NCBI RefSeq assembly: GCF_036227205.1
Contig: NZ_CP109442.1
Location: 1,364,001 to 1,428,000 of the forward strand
Length of the DNA: 64,000 nt
Reading direction: 5' to 3'
From: Amycolatopsis sp. NBC_01480
GTDB lineage: Bacteria > Actinomycetota > Actinomycetes > Mycobacteriales > Pseudonocardiaceae
How positions within the stretch are numbered: position 1 is the first letter of the stretch; each line of letters starts with the position of its first letter. Under the pieces are notes generated by a model. That model saw only the letters and a program-made list of their open reading frames with translations. It ran no database searches and was not told the DNA's origin. The position numbers were made by a program, and so were the translations under genes. This document shows, one piece after another, positions 44,039-54,604 of the stretch.

Positions 44039-45034
44039 TCAATACGCCTCGGGCCAGACGTCCCGGTAGGCCACGACGCCGCCGGCCGCGGTGGCCGCCA
44101 GCAGTCCGTGCACCATCGCCCGCGCGAACACCCGGGCGGCGGCCGAGCACAACACGTCGAGGGCGGCCGCGCGCTGGCCGTCGGCGAACGTGCCCGTGGC
44201 CACGGGCAGCTCGCGAGCGCCGGTGGCGAGCGCGAAAACCGTGTCGCCGTCGAACATCGTGTGCGCGGGGCGGACGGCGCGGGCCAGCCCGTCCTGCGCG
44301 GCCACCGCCAGCCGTCGCGACTCGGCCTTGGACAGCGCGGCGTCGCAGGCCACTACGCCGATCGTGGTGTTCAGGTCGGTCCCGGCCGGGGGCACCGAGC
44401 CGGGCCGGTCCGGCCAGCGGACGCCGAACTCGCCGTCCACCTCGTGGTCGGCCGCGAACGGGCGGCCGGTGGCGAAGTCCACGGCCTGGCCGGCGGCGTT
44501 CACCGCGGCCAGCGCGCCCACGGTGAACCCGTCGACGACCTCGCTCGCGGTCCCGATCCCGCCCTTCAGCGAGCCGACGACAGCACCCGCCCCGGCCCCG
44601 ACGGTCCCCTGCGTGATCGCGCCCGAAGCGGCGGCTTCACAAGCGGCGTAACCGAAAGACGCGTCCGGCCGGTTGCCCCACTCGCTGCGCGGCAGGTCGA
44701 ACAGCACCGCCGCGGGCACGATCGGCACCACCTCGTGCGGCGCCGCGCCGACCGGGAAGCCCAGGTTCCGCTCGCCGAGCCAGCGCATCACCCCGTCGGC
44801 CGCCGCGAGCCCGTACGCGCTGCCGCCGGACAGGCAGACCGCGTTGACGCGCTGCACCAGGTTCTCCGGCTCCAGCAGGTTCGTCTCGCGGGTGCCGGGG
44901 GCGCCGCCGCGCTGGTCGACCGCGCCGGTCGCGCCGCCCGGCACCAGCACCACCGTGGTGCCGGACGCCCAGCCGTCGCCGACCCGCTGGTGGTGGCCCA
45001 CCAGCACGCCGGGCACATCCGTCAGCCCGCTCAC
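44039..45034 (-). CDS. P1 family (DmpA-type) peptidase
   Basis: 331 residues from GTG 45034, overlapping the DUF2017 stop by four bases (GTGA). LTDVPGVLVGHHQRVGDGWA and AVCLSGGSAYGLAAADGVM are typical. The probable self-cleavage site is in TDLNTTIGVVACDAALSK, leaving an N-terminal Thr nucleophile. Equivalent to Rv1333. Ntn-fold hydrolases of this type cleave aminoacyl or beta-peptide bonds. Confidence 0.88.
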   Translation of the reverse strand: MSGLTDVPGVLVGHHQRVGDGWASGTTVVLVPGGATGAVDQRGGAPGTRETNLLEPENLVQRVNAVCLSGGSAYGLAAADGVMRWLGERNLGFPVGAAPHEVVPIVPAAVLFDLPRSEWGNRPDASFGYAACEAAASGAITQGTVGAGAGAVVGSLKGGIGTASEVVDGFTVGALAAVNAAGQAVDFATGRPFAADHEVDGEFGVRWPDRPGSVPPAGTDLNTTIGVVACDAALSKAESRRLAVAAQDGLARAVRPAHTMFDGDTVFALATGARELPVATGTFADGQRAAALDVLCSAAARVFARAMVHGLLAATAAGGVVAYRDVWPEAY

Positions 45035-45588
45035 GCGGTCAGCGCCTGGATCAGCGTTTCCTGCACCCAGGTCAGCCAGTGGTAAACGCCGAGGTGCGGG
45101 GCGCGCGGATCGTCGTCGGGCAGCTCGTCCGGCATGTCCTCGGTGACGTCGAGGGCGGTGCCGAGCGCCAGGCGCACGTCGTTGAGCGCGCCCAGCCAGG
45201 CGTCGGCCTGCTCGAAGCTCAGCCGCACGTTGCCGCCGTCGCGGGGCAGCGTGTCCAGCACGATCTTCGCGACGCCGACCTTCGTCTCCAGCAGCTCCGG
45301 CTCGTGCAGCGACCGCATCGCGGCGGCGGAGTCGAGGTCCTCGCGCGTCGGGTTGTCCGGGTCGAGCTTGTGGAAGTCGGGCAGCAACCGCGAGAGCACC
45401 GGGTCGTCCGGCGATTCCGACGGGCCGGTGCGGATGCCGGTGAGCTCGGCCAGCTCGTCCTGCGGCGCCTCCTCGGCGCGCGCGGTGAGCATGTCCTCGA
45501 GCTGGCTGACCAGGCCCCGCAGCACGGCGGCCTCCTGCTGCTCGAAACCCGCCAGAATCGACTCGCCCTTGCGGCGCCAAGGCTTCAT
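45031..45588 (-). CDS. DUF2017 protein (AosR/Rv1332-like)
   Basis: 185 residues from ATG 45588, overlapping clpS by four bases (ATGA). Segments [52 protein letters not shown]. By family and position it matches Rv1332, described as the redox-responsive regulator AosR of the cysteine genes. The protein here has no cysteine at all, so it cannot sense oxidants by a disulfide as reported for AosR. Confidence 0.88.
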   Translation of the reverse strand: MKPWRRKGESILAGFEQQEAAVLRGLVSQLEDMLTARAEEAPQDELAELTGIRTGPSESPDDPVLSRLLPDFHKLDPDNPTREDLDSAAAMRSLHEPELLETKVGVAKIVLDTLPRDGGNVRLSFEQADAWLGALNDVRLALGTALDVTEDMPDELPDDDPRAPHLGVYHWLTWVQETLIQALTA

Positions 45589-45884
45589 GAAGGCTGTTCC
45601 ATGGTCGCCCACAGGCCCGCCGCGTGCAGCTTCGCCACGTCGACCTCCACCTTCTCCTTCGAGCCCGACGACACGATGGCCTTGCCCTTGTGGTGCACGT
45701 CGAGCATCAGCTTCGTGGCGTGGTCCCGGCTGTAGCCGAAGAGCTTCTGGAACACGTACGTCACGTACGACATCAAGTTGACCGGGTCGTTCCACACGAC
45801 GGTGCGCCACGGCTTGTCCTCCTCGGCGACTTCGACCCCGAGTGGATCAACCTGCGTCTGTTCGGATGCGACAGGCGTGGACAT
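45585..45884 (-). CDS. clpS: ATP-dependent Clp protease adaptor ClpS
   Basis: 99 residues from ATG 45884, with GGAG five bases ahead. ClpS features: [48 protein letters not shown]. It delivers N-end rule substrates to ClpC/ClpA. Divergent from pncB, as in mycobacteria. Confidence 0.94.
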   Translation of the reverse strand: MSTPVASEQTQVDPLGVEVAEEDKPWRTVVWNDPVNLMSYVTYVFQKLFGYSRDHATKLMLDVHHKGKAIVSSGSKEKVEVDVAKLHAAGLWATMEQPS

Positions 45885-45946
45885 GCACTCCATGGTGTCA
45901 CGGGGGTCACCGGGTACGCCGCGCCAGGTCCGGCCATGTGGGTGAA

Positions 45947-45952
45947 TAGGCT
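45947..45952 (+). promoter_or_regulatory. -10 element of a leaderless promoter (pncB)
   Basis: TAGGCT ends six bases before ATG 45959 with no ribosome site between, placing the transcript start at the first codon. Confidence 0.45.
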
Positions 45953-45958
45953 GACCCC

Positions 45959-47263
45959 ATGGGTTCACCCGAGCCGGTCACCAGCGCCAGCACGGCGCTG
46001 CTCACCGACCACTACGAGCTGACCATGCTGAGCAGTGCGCTCGCCGACGGAACCGCCGAACGCCCTTGTGTGTTCGAGGTCTTCGCGCGCCGCCTGCCCG
46101 ACGGCCGCCGCTACGGCGTCGTGGCCGGGACCGCGCGGGTGCTCGACGCGATCGCGGACTTCCGGTTCACCGACGCCGAGCTGACGCAGCTGGAGCAGAC
46201 CGCCGTCGTCGACGACGCGACGATCGCCTGGCTCGCCGACTACGAGTTCTCCGGGGACATCGACGGCTACCCCGAGGGCGAGCTGTACTTCCCCGGCTCG
46301 CCGCTGCTGACCGTCACCGGCGGCTTCGGCGAGGCGGTGCTGCTGGAGACGCTGGTGCTCTCGATCCTCAACCACGACAGCGCGATCGCGTCCGCCGCGG
46401 CGCGGATGTCCGGCGCCGCGCACGGCCGGCCGATCATCGAGATGGGCGGCCGTCGCACGCACGAGTACGCCGCCGTCGCCGCCGCGCGCGCCTCGTACCT
46501 GGCCGGTTTCGCCACGACGTCGAACCTCGAGGCCGGCCGCCGCTACGGGATCCCCACGCGCGGCACCGTCGCGCACGCCTTCATGCTGCTGCACGACAAC
46601 GAGGAGCAGGCGTTCCGCGCGCAGGTCGACAAGATGGGCGCGGACACCACGCTGCTGGTGGACACCTACGACATCACCGCGGGCATCGAAGCGGCCGTGC
46701 GCGTGGCCGGGCCGGAGCTGGGCGCGATCCGGATCGACTCCGGCGACGTCGGCCCGCTCGCCCGCAAGGCCCGGGACCAGCTCGATTCCCTCGGCGCCAA
46801 GGACACCCGCATCGTGGTTTCCGGCGACCTCGACGAGCACGCTATCGCGGCGCTGCGCGCGGAGCCGGTGGACGCGTACGGCGTGGGCACCTCCGTGGTC
46901 ACCGGCTCGGGCGCGCCGACCGCCGGCATGGTCTACAAGCTGGTCGAGGTCGACGGCCGGCCGGTCGCCAAGCGCAGCGCGCACAAGGAGTCCCGCGGCG
47001 GCCGGAAGTCCGCGCTCCGCCGCCACCGCGTCACCGGGACCGCGATGGAGGAGGTCGTCTGGACGGCCGCTTCCGGGCGTCCCGAGCCCGAGGAGCACGA
47101 CCGCGAACTCCAGATCCCCCTGGTCCGCGGCGGCCGCGCGGTGGATGATTTGCCCACGCTGGACGACGCGCGGGCCCGGCTGCGGCGCGCGCAGGTCAGC
47201 CTGCCGTGGGAGGGCCTCAAGCTTTCGCACGGCGAGCCCGCGATACCGACGACGTTTCTGTAG
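45959..47263 (+). CDS. pncB: Nicotinate phosphoribosyltransferase
   Basis: 434 residues. [18 protein letters not shown] is the family start; then [58 protein letters not shown] with the catalytic His, [15 protein letters not shown] and [20 protein letters not shown]. First step of the Preiss-Handler NAD route. Followed after 12 bp by the nicotinamidase. Confidence 0.95.
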   Translation: MGSPEPVTSASTALLTDHYELTMLSSALADGTAERPCVFEVFARRLPDGRRYGVVAGTARVLDAIADFRFTDAELTQLEQTAVVDDATIAWLADYEFSGDIDGYPEGELYFPGSPLLTVTGGFGEAVLLETLVLSILNHDSAIASAAARMSGAAHGRPIIEMGGRRTHEYAAVAAARASYLAGFATTSNLEAGRRYGIPTRGTVAHAFMLLHDNEEQAFRAQVDKMGADTTLLVDTYDITAGIEAAVRVAGPELGAIRIDSGDVGPLARKARDQLDSLGAKDTRIVVSGDLDEHAIAALRAEPVDAYGVGTSVVTGSGAPTAGMVYKLVEVDGRPVAKRSAHKESRGGRKSALRRHRVTGTAMEEVVWTAASGRPEPEEHDRELQIPLVRGGRAVDDLPTLDDARARLRRAQVSLPWEGLKLSHGEPAIPTTFL

Positions 47264-47275
47264 AGGGAGCCGACC

Positions 47276-47854
47276 ATGGGAACCGCGCTGATCGTGGTGG
47301 ACGTGCAGAACGACTTCTGCGAAGGGGGTTCGCTCGGCCTGCCGGGCGGGGCCGCCGCCGCGGAGGCGATTTCCGCGCGGGCCGCCGAGGGCGGCTACAG
47401 CCACGTGGTCGCGACCCGCGACCACCACATCGACCCCGGCGACCACTTCAGCGACACGCCGGACTTCAACACCAGCTGGCCGGTCCACTGCGTCGCGGGC
47501 ACGCCGGGCGCGTCGTTCCACCCGGCGCTCGACGTGGTGCCGATCGAGGCGGTCTTCTCGAAGGGCGAGTACACCGCCGCGTACTCCGGCTTCGAAGGCA
47601 AGTCACGCGAAGGCAAGACGCTCGAGGAATGGCTTCGTGCCAACGAAGTCACCGACGTGGACGTGGTCGGCATCGCCACCGACTTCTGCGTACGCGCGAC
47701 AGCGCTCGACGCGGCGAAGGCGGGCTTCGGCGTGCGCGTGCTGCTGGACCTGACCGTCGGCGGCTCGCAGCCCACCGTGGACGCGACGCTGAAGGACTTC
47801 GAGGAAGCCGGCGTCGCGTACTCCGGCAAGGCCGCGGTGCCGCCCGCTGCCTGA
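47276..47854 (+). CDS. pncA: Nicotinamidase / isochorismatase family
   Basis: 192 residues. Asp in LIVVDVQNDFCEGGSLG, metal His cluster in TRDHHIDPGDHF, Lys in FSKGEYTAAYSGFE, nucleophile Cys in GIATDFCVRATALDA. All residues of the nicotinamidase site are present. It makes nicotinate, the substrate of pncB upstream. Its stop lies inside the hairpin at 47851-47915. Confidence 0.92.
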   Translation: MGTALIVVDVQNDFCEGGSLGLPGGAAAAEAISARAAEGGYSHVVATRDHHIDPGDHFSDTPDFNTSWPVHCVAGTPGASFHPALDVVPIEAVFSKGEYTAAYSGFEGKSREGKTLEEWLRANEVTDVDVVGIATDFCVRATALDAAKAGFGVRVLLDLTVGGSQPTVDATLKDFEEAGVAYSGKAAVPPAA

Positions 47855-47915
47855 CCTCGGACTCGTGAGTGTCTATGCCGGTTCTAACCGTCATAGACAC
47901 TCACGAGGAGGTCAG
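47851..47915. terminator. 65-bp nested palindrome (family A), bidirectional terminator
   Basis: Stem CTCGTGAGTGTCTATG (47862-47877) with CATAGACACTCACGAG (47892-47907), 16 bp perfect; outer arms CTGACCTC/GAGGTCAG (47851-47858, 47908-47915) and an inner CGGTT/AACCG in the loop. It contains both convergent stops (pncA and the secreted protein). It matches the element split by the IS at 33.4-34.8 kb. Confidence 0.85.
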
Positions 47916-48583
47916 CTCTGCGGCGGGGCCGGCGCGCCGCCCTTGCCGAACGGGTTGCAGGCCGCGGTGCCGAGGTAGATGTCGCCGCTGGCCGGGCCGC
48001 CCTGCGGGAACAGCTGGATGTGCACAGCGTGCGTAACCAGGCTGCCGTCGGCCGGCTGCGGGGTCACGGTCTCGTTGAGCGTGACCGTGGCCAGCGCCGT
48101 GCCGGCCGCGCCGCCGGGGATGGCGACCCGGTAGTTCGCCGGGATCGACGAAGGCACGGTGATGCCCTCGACCGTGCCGATCGAGACGTCGCCGGTGCTG
48201 CCGTTCTGCGTGGTGCTGCAGCCCACCGAGTAGGTGCGGACCTTCAGCACCGGGCCGCCGTAGCGCTTCAGCACGTCCGACTCGAAGCGCTGGCCGCCGG
48301 CCTGCACCGTGGTCACGGCGTCCTTGCGGCCGCAGGTCGTGCCGCCGAGGCCGAACACGGCGACGTCGCCTGTCTTGCCGCCGTCGCTGCGGGCGGTGAC
48401 CGGCCCGTCGGCGTCGCAGCGGGCAAGGTCGCCGGTGGTCACGTGCTCGCCGTCGGCCAGCACGTCGACGCTGCCCGAGGCGCCCCACCCGGTGGAGGTG
48501 ACCTGGTCCGCCCGCGCCACGCCGGGCAGGACCGCCAGCGCCAGCGCCGTCACCATCAGGACCCGTCCGTGCTTTCCCGGCAT
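47912..48583 (-). CDS. Secreted protein, resembles choice-of-anchor P family
   Basis: 223 residues from ATG 48583. Signal peptide VLMVTALALAVLPGVARADQ, with cleavage after ARA. The mature part is beta-rich with four cysteines; HAVHIQLFPQGGPASGDIYL followed by GTAACNPF at the end is like the actinobacterial choice-of-anchor P proteins. No enzyme motif. Exported, probably to the cell surface. Confidence 0.7.
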   Translation of the reverse strand: MPGKHGRVLMVTALALAVLPGVARADQVTSTGWGASGSVDVLADGEHVTTGDLARCDADGPVTARSDGGKTGDVAVFGLGGTTCGRKDAVTTVQAGGQRFESDVLKRYGGPVLKVRTYSVGCSTTQNGSTGDVSIGTVEGITVPSSIPANYRVAIPGGAAGTALATVTLNETVTPQPADGSLVTHAVHIQLFPQGGPASGDIYLGTAACNPFGKGGAPAPPQS

Positions 48584-48707
48584 GCCCGCACTCCTCTCCG
48601 TCGTGCTTCGACATCGGCAGCGCGGCACCCCGCCCAAACGTCGCAACCCCTACACCACCCGGACGAGTGGCGTGGTGAGGAACGCAACTTGTGGGGTTCC
48701 GGCGAAC

Positions 48708-48719
48708 TAACGAGCGTTA
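48708..48719. promoter_or_regulatory. 12-bp palindrome ahead of bioY
   Basis: TAACG-AG-CGTTA, perfect over five bases per arm, 37 bp before the bioY start. It overlaps the expected promoter. Biotin genes in actinobacteria are controlled by TetR-type BioQ through short palindromes with a TTAC-like half; the match to BioQ is only partial. Confidence 0.4.
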
Positions 48720-48756
48720 ACCTCCTCGGACGTCCGTTCTCGTTCTGGGAGGTCCC

Positions 48757-49362
48757 GTGTCGTCGTTGTCCCTCACCGGCCGCCGCCAGGTGCTCGCCGA
48801 CCTCGTCCCCGGCACCCTCGCGCGCGACCTGGCCCTGGTCGCCGGCGGTGCCCTGCTCACCGGCGCCGCCGCGCAGCTGGTCATCCCGGTCCCGGGCAGC
48901 CCGGTGCCGATGACCGGCCAGACGTTCGCCGCGCTGCTCGTGGGCGCGTCGCTCGGCATGCGCCGCGGCGCCGCCTCGATGCTGCTGTACCTGCTCGTGG
49001 GCGCGGCCGGCGTGCCGTGGTTCCAGGGCGCCACCTCGGGGCTGTCCGGCGCCTCGGCCGGTTACATCGTCGGCTTCGTCTTCGCCGGTGCCCTCGTGGG
49101 CGCGCTCGCCCGCCGCGGCGGTGACCGCACCCCGCTGCGCATGGTGGGGACCATGGTGGCCGGCAACGTGGTGATCTACGCGTTCGGCGTGCCGTGGCTG
49201 ATGGCCGCCACCGGCTTCGACCTGGCGACCGCGTTCGACAAGGGCGTGACGCCGTTCCTGATCGGCGACGCGCTGAAGACGCTCGTCGCGGCGGGTGTGC
49301 TGCCGCTGGCGTGGGCCGCCGTTTCGCACCTCGGTAAAGAACACAGCCGCAAGGAAGACTGA
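48757..49362 (+). CDS. bioY: Biotin transporter BioY
   Basis: 201 residues from GTG 48757, with GGGAGG upstream. Six TM helices, BioY signature PVPGSPVPMTGQTFAALLVG and GYIVGFVFAGALVGALA. S-component that binds biotin in the membrane; no EcfA/EcfT genes are adjacent, as with solitary BioY proteins. Confidence 0.93.
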   Translation: MSSLSLTGRRQVLADLVPGTLARDLALVAGGALLTGAAAQLVIPVPGSPVPMTGQTFAALLVGASLGMRRGAASMLLYLLVGAAGVPWFQGATSGLSGASAGYIVGFVFAGALVGALARRGGDRTPLRMVGTMVAGNVVIYAFGVPWLMAATGFDLATAFDKGVTPFLIGDALKTLVAAGVLPLAWAAVSHLGKEHSRKED

Positions 49363-49383
49363 GCCACCAGGAAGATCCCTGCG

Positions 49384-49416
49384 GTTCCGGCGCGAACGGC
49401 CCGTTCGCGCCGGAAC
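49384..49416 (+). terminator. Hairpin terminator after bioY
   Basis: GTTCCGGCGCGAACG-GCC-CGTTCGCGCCGGAAC, a perfect 15-bp stem with a 3-base loop, 21 bp after the bioY stop. Confidence 0.75.
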
Positions 49417-49441
49417 GCGCGGTCCTGTCGGACCCGGCGGC

Positions 49442-49447
49442 TATCGT
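49442..49447 (+). promoter_or_regulatory. -10 element ahead of dinG
   Basis: TATCGT ends eight bases before GTG 49456, with no ribosome site, so the transcript is probably leaderless or nearly so. Confidence 0.4.
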
Positions 49448-49455
49448 GTCTCGCT

Positions 49456-51507
49456 GTGCCCGTCCGAACAGATTTCCCCGGCGTCCTCGAGCTCTTGACC
49501 CACGCGGTCGAGTCGGTGGGCGGTACCGAGCGCCCCGGCCAGGTCGAGATGGCCGACGCCGTCGGCCGCGCCATCCGCACCGGTGAGCACCTCGCCGTCC
49601 AGGCCGGCACGGGCACCGGCAAGTCGCTGGCCTACCTGGTGCCCGCGATCCGCCACGCGGTCGAGAAAGAGGCCACGGTCGTGGTCTCCACGGCCACCAT
49701 CGCGCTGCAGCGCCAGCTGGTCGACCGCGATCTGCCGCGCCTGGCGAAGGCGCTGAAGAAGCCGCTCGGCCGCGAGCCGACCTTCGCGATCCTCAAGGGC
49801 CGCCGCAACTATCTCTGCCTCCACCGGCTCGACACGGGCGCGCCCGACGAGCCGGAGGACGCGCAGCTGTTCGACCCGTTCGCGGTGTCACGGCTGGGCA
49901 AGGAGGTCACGCGGCTGCGGGAATGGTCCTCCGACACCGAAACCGGCGACCGCGACGAGCTGGTGCCCGGCGTCAGCGACCAGGCCTGGCGGCAGGTTTC
50001 GGTCACGGCCAGGGAATGTCTGGGCGCTTCGCGCTGCCCGATCGGCACGGACTGCTTCGCCGAGCGCGCGCGGGCGGAGGCCGGGCGCGCCGACGTGGTG
50101 GTGACCAACCACGCGTTGCTGGCCATCGACGCATTGCAGGGCTACCAGGTGCTGCCCGACCACGACCTGGTGATCATCGACGAGGCGCACGACCTGGTCG
50201 ACCGCGTCACCTCCGTCGCCACCGGCGAGCTGAGCAGCGCCATGGTGTCCGCCGCCGCACGCCGCAGCGGGCGGGTGATCGACGCGGACGTGGCCGACCG
50301 CCTGCTGGAGTCGGGCGACGGGCTCGCGCTGATCCTCGACGACCTGCCCGCGGGCCGGATGGACACGCTGCCGCAGGCGTTGAAGGGCGCCGTCCCCGCG
50401 GTCCGCGACGCGGCCAAGGCCTGTCTCACCGCGCTGGGGTCCGACCGCAAGGAAGACGTCGAGGGAGCGACCGCGCGCAAGCTCGCGCGCACGCTGCTGG
50501 AAGAGGTGCACGACACCGCCGTCCGCCTGCTGGAGGCGTACGAAGAGGACCAAGCGCACCAACGAGACGTGGTCTGGCTGACCGGCGACAAGTACTCCTC
50601 GAACCCGCGCCCGCCCGCGTTGAAGGTCGCGCCGCTGGGCGTCGCCGGGCTGCTGCGCGAGCGCGTGTTCAACCTCAGCACCACGGTGCTGACCTCGGCC
50701 ACGCTGACCCTCGGCGGCACGTTCGACACGATGGCGCGTCAGTGGGGCCTGCCCCCGGCGCAGGCGAGGGTGGAGAAGGCGCCGGGCACCGCCACGGACA
50801 AGGAGGCGCCGTCCGACGAGGACAAGGGGCCCAAGTGGACGGGCCTCGACGTCGGCTCGCCGTTCGACCACAAGCGCAACGGGATCCTGTACTTGGCCAA
50901 GCACCTGCCGCCGCCGGGCCGCGACGGGCTGGCGGAGTCCACAATGGACGAGCTGGCCGGGCTGGTCGAGGCCGCGGGCGGGCGCACGCTCGGGCTGTTC
51001 TCCTCGATGCGCGCGGCGAAGCAGGCCGCCGAAGCCATGCGGGAGCGGCTGGACCACCCGATCCTCTGCCAGGGCGACGACGCCACCTCGCTGCTGGTGC
51101 GCAAGTTCGCGGACGACCCGCGCACCTGCCTGTTCGGCACGCTGACCCTGTGGCAGGGCGTGGATGTGCCGGGCCCGTCGCTGCAACTCGTGGTGGTGGA
51201 CCGGATTCCGTTCCCGCGCCCGGACGACCCGGTGTCCTCGGCGCGCCAGCGGGCCGTGGAAGCCAGGGGTGGCAACGGGTTCCTCACGGTCGCGGCCACC
51301 CACGCGGCGCTGCTGCTGGCCCAGGGCACCGGCCGGCTGCACCGGTCGATCACCGACCGCGGCGTGGTGGCCGTGCTCGACTCGCGGCTGGCCACCGCGC
51401 GGTACGGCGGATTCCTGCGCGCTTCGCTGCCGCCGTTCTGGCCCACCACGGATTCGCAGGTCGCGCGGGATGCGTTGAAGCGGCTGGACGCTGCCGCGCC
51501 CGCGTGA
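49456..51507 (+). CDS. dinG: DinG-like ATP-dependent DNA helicase
   Basis: 683 residues. XPD-type superfamily 2 helicase: Walker A AGTGTGKSLAYLVPA, Walker B DEAH in VIIDEAHDLVDRV, motif VI QGTGRLHRS. Iron-sulfur cysteines in RRNYLCLHRL and CLGASRCPIGTDCFAE. It unwinds damaged or R-loop DNA 5'-3'. Same neighbourhood as Rv1329c (dinG) next to pncB. Confidence 0.93.
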   Translation: MPVRTDFPGVLELLTHAVESVGGTERPGQVEMADAVGRAIRTGEHLAVQAGTGTGKSLAYLVPAIRHAVEKEATVVVSTATIALQRQLVDRDLPRLAKALKKPLGREPTFAILKGRRNYLCLHRLDTGAPDEPEDAQLFDPFAVSRLGKEVTRLREWSSDTETGDRDELVPGVSDQAWRQVSVTARECLGASRCPIGTDCFAERARAEAGRADVVVTNHALLAIDALQGYQVLPDHDLVIIDEAHDLVDRVTSVATGELSSAMVSAAARRSGRVIDADVADRLLESGDGLALILDDLPAGRMDTLPQALKGAVPAVRDAAKACLTALGSDRKEDVEGATARKLARTLLEEVHDTAVRLLEAYEEDQAHQRDVVWLTGDKYSSNPRPPALKVAPLGVAGLLRERVFNLSTTVLTSATLTLGGTFDTMARQWGLPPAQARVEKAPGTATDKEAPSDEDKGPKWTGLDVGSPFDHKRNGILYLAKHLPPPGRDGLAESTMDELAGLVEAAGGRTLGLFSSMRAAKQAAEAMRERLDHPILCQGDDATSLLVRKFADDPRTCLFGTLTLWQGVDVPGPSLQLVVVDRIPFPRPDDPVSSARQRAVEARGGNGFLTVAATHAALLLAQGTGRLHRSITDRGVVAVLDSRLATARYGGFLRASLPPFWPTTDSQVARDALKRLDAAAPA

Positions 51508-51565
51508 CGGCGCGCACAACCCCAGCGGGTACGGTAAAGAGAACGAACACGACAGGGAGCACCGG

Positions 51566-51898
51566 TTGACCCAGGATTCGTCCAGCGCACGATCCCGGAC
51601 CGTCAGTGTCGACGACACCGGGGTGCGGCGCGTTCTCGCCGATGGCAGCGAAGAAGCCGTGACGTGGTCGGACCTCTCGTCCGTGATGGTCAGGGTGATC
51701 CCGGACGGCCCCTGGAACGAGGACGTCTTCTTCATGCTCGTCGGCCACGACGGCAAGGGCACCGCGGTGCCGAGCGGCGACCCGGCGGCCGACGCGCTGA
51801 TCGAGCGGCTCCAGTCGCTGCCCGGCTTCGACAACGACAAGTTCATCGAAGCCATGACGACGGACGCCGACCAGGCCTACGTCGTCTGGCAGAGCTGA
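51566..51898 (+). CDS. Conserved hypothetical protein
   Basis: 110 residues from TTG 51566, with GGGAG upstream. VDDTGVRRVLADGSEEAVTW, DLSSVMVRVIPDGPWNEDVF, DKFIEAMTTDADQAYVVWQS. The form resembles small actinobacterial proteins with a PH-like domain. No motif shows its activity. Confidence 0.7.
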   Translation: MTQDSSSARSRTVSVDDTGVRRVLADGSEEAVTWSDLSSVMVRVIPDGPWNEDVFFMLVGHDGKGTAVPSGDPAADALIERLQSLPGFDNDKFIEAMTTDADQAYVVWQS

Positions 51899-51989
51899 CC
51901 TGATCCGTCTGAGCTGACCCGTTTGAGCCCGGCCCACCGCCCGGTCCGCAGCAACACCAGCGGGCCGGGCGCATTCACGTGCGCCGGGT

Positions 51990-52394
51990 TCAGGCGGTCG
52001 GGAACGTCTCCGTTACCGGGACGCCCTTCTTGAGCGTCCGGCTCACCGTGCACAGGCGCTCGATCGCGCGGTCCACGGCGGCGGCCAGCGCCTCGCGCTG
52101 AGCCGGCTCGAGGCCGGACACGTCGACGTCGAAGGCCAGGTGCACCGCGTCCAGCTCGGAGGCGCCCTCCCGCCGGTCGGCGGTGACGCCGACGCGGAAC
52201 TTGGAATCCTCGCCCACGCGCCGGGTGATCAGCTCCTCGGCGGTGACGGCGGCGCAGCCGGCCGCCGCGATCTGCAGCAGCTCGGCCGGGGAGAACGCGC
52301 CCTCGGCGCCCTTGCGGCCCAGCCGCACCTGCGCGCCGCGCTCATTGCGCCCGACGAAACTGTGCTCACCTTCGCGCTGCACTTCCAGGGTCAC
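51990..52394 (-). CDS. OsmC/Ohr family protein
   Basis: 134 residues. The peroxidatic Cys is in AELLQIAAAGCAAVTAEEL; the second Cys is in RAIERLCTVSRTLKKGVPVT. This two-cysteine arrangement is the organic-hydroperoxide-reducing type. OsmC/Ohr enzymes detoxify lipid peroxides with lipoylated proteins. Confidence 0.88.
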   Translation of the reverse strand: MTLEVQREGEHSFVGRNERGAQVRLGRKGAEGAFSPAELLQIAAAGCAAVTAEELITRRVGEDSKFRVGVTADRREGASELDAVHLAFDVDVSGLEPAQREALAAAVDRAIERLCTVSRTLKKGVPVTETFPTA

Positions 52395-52484
52395 GTCAAG
52401 CTCCTCTTGCTCAAGGGAAAACGCCTCACCTGCATGAACCTCGGCCCGGACGGCGATGTTCCGTGTCCCGCCCCACGGGCCGGC

Positions 52485-54481
<1,997 letters not shown>

Positions 54482-54542
54482 CTATCCCTCGTTCGGCGCG
54501 GGCTGCGGGCAACGATCAGTCTGGACTGCCGGACCGGGACAC

Positions 54543-54589
54543 AAAAAGGGCGCGTGCCCGGCTTCACACCAGCCGGGCACGCGCCTTTT
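54543..54589 (-). terminator. Rho-independent terminator of ctaD
   Basis: In the minus direction: a GGCGCGTGCCCGGCT stem, a 7-base loop and its complement with one bulged base, followed by TTTTT. It lies 16 bp after the ctaD stop, a classical intrinsic terminator separating ctaD from serB. Confidence 0.88.
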
Positions 54590-54604
54590 CGAAATCAACG
54601 GGTC

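Noticed and set aside
49888..51855. A 655-codon minus-strand frame opposite dinG
   Set aside because: Shadow of dinG, which has intact Walker, DEAH and iron-sulfur motifs on the + strand.
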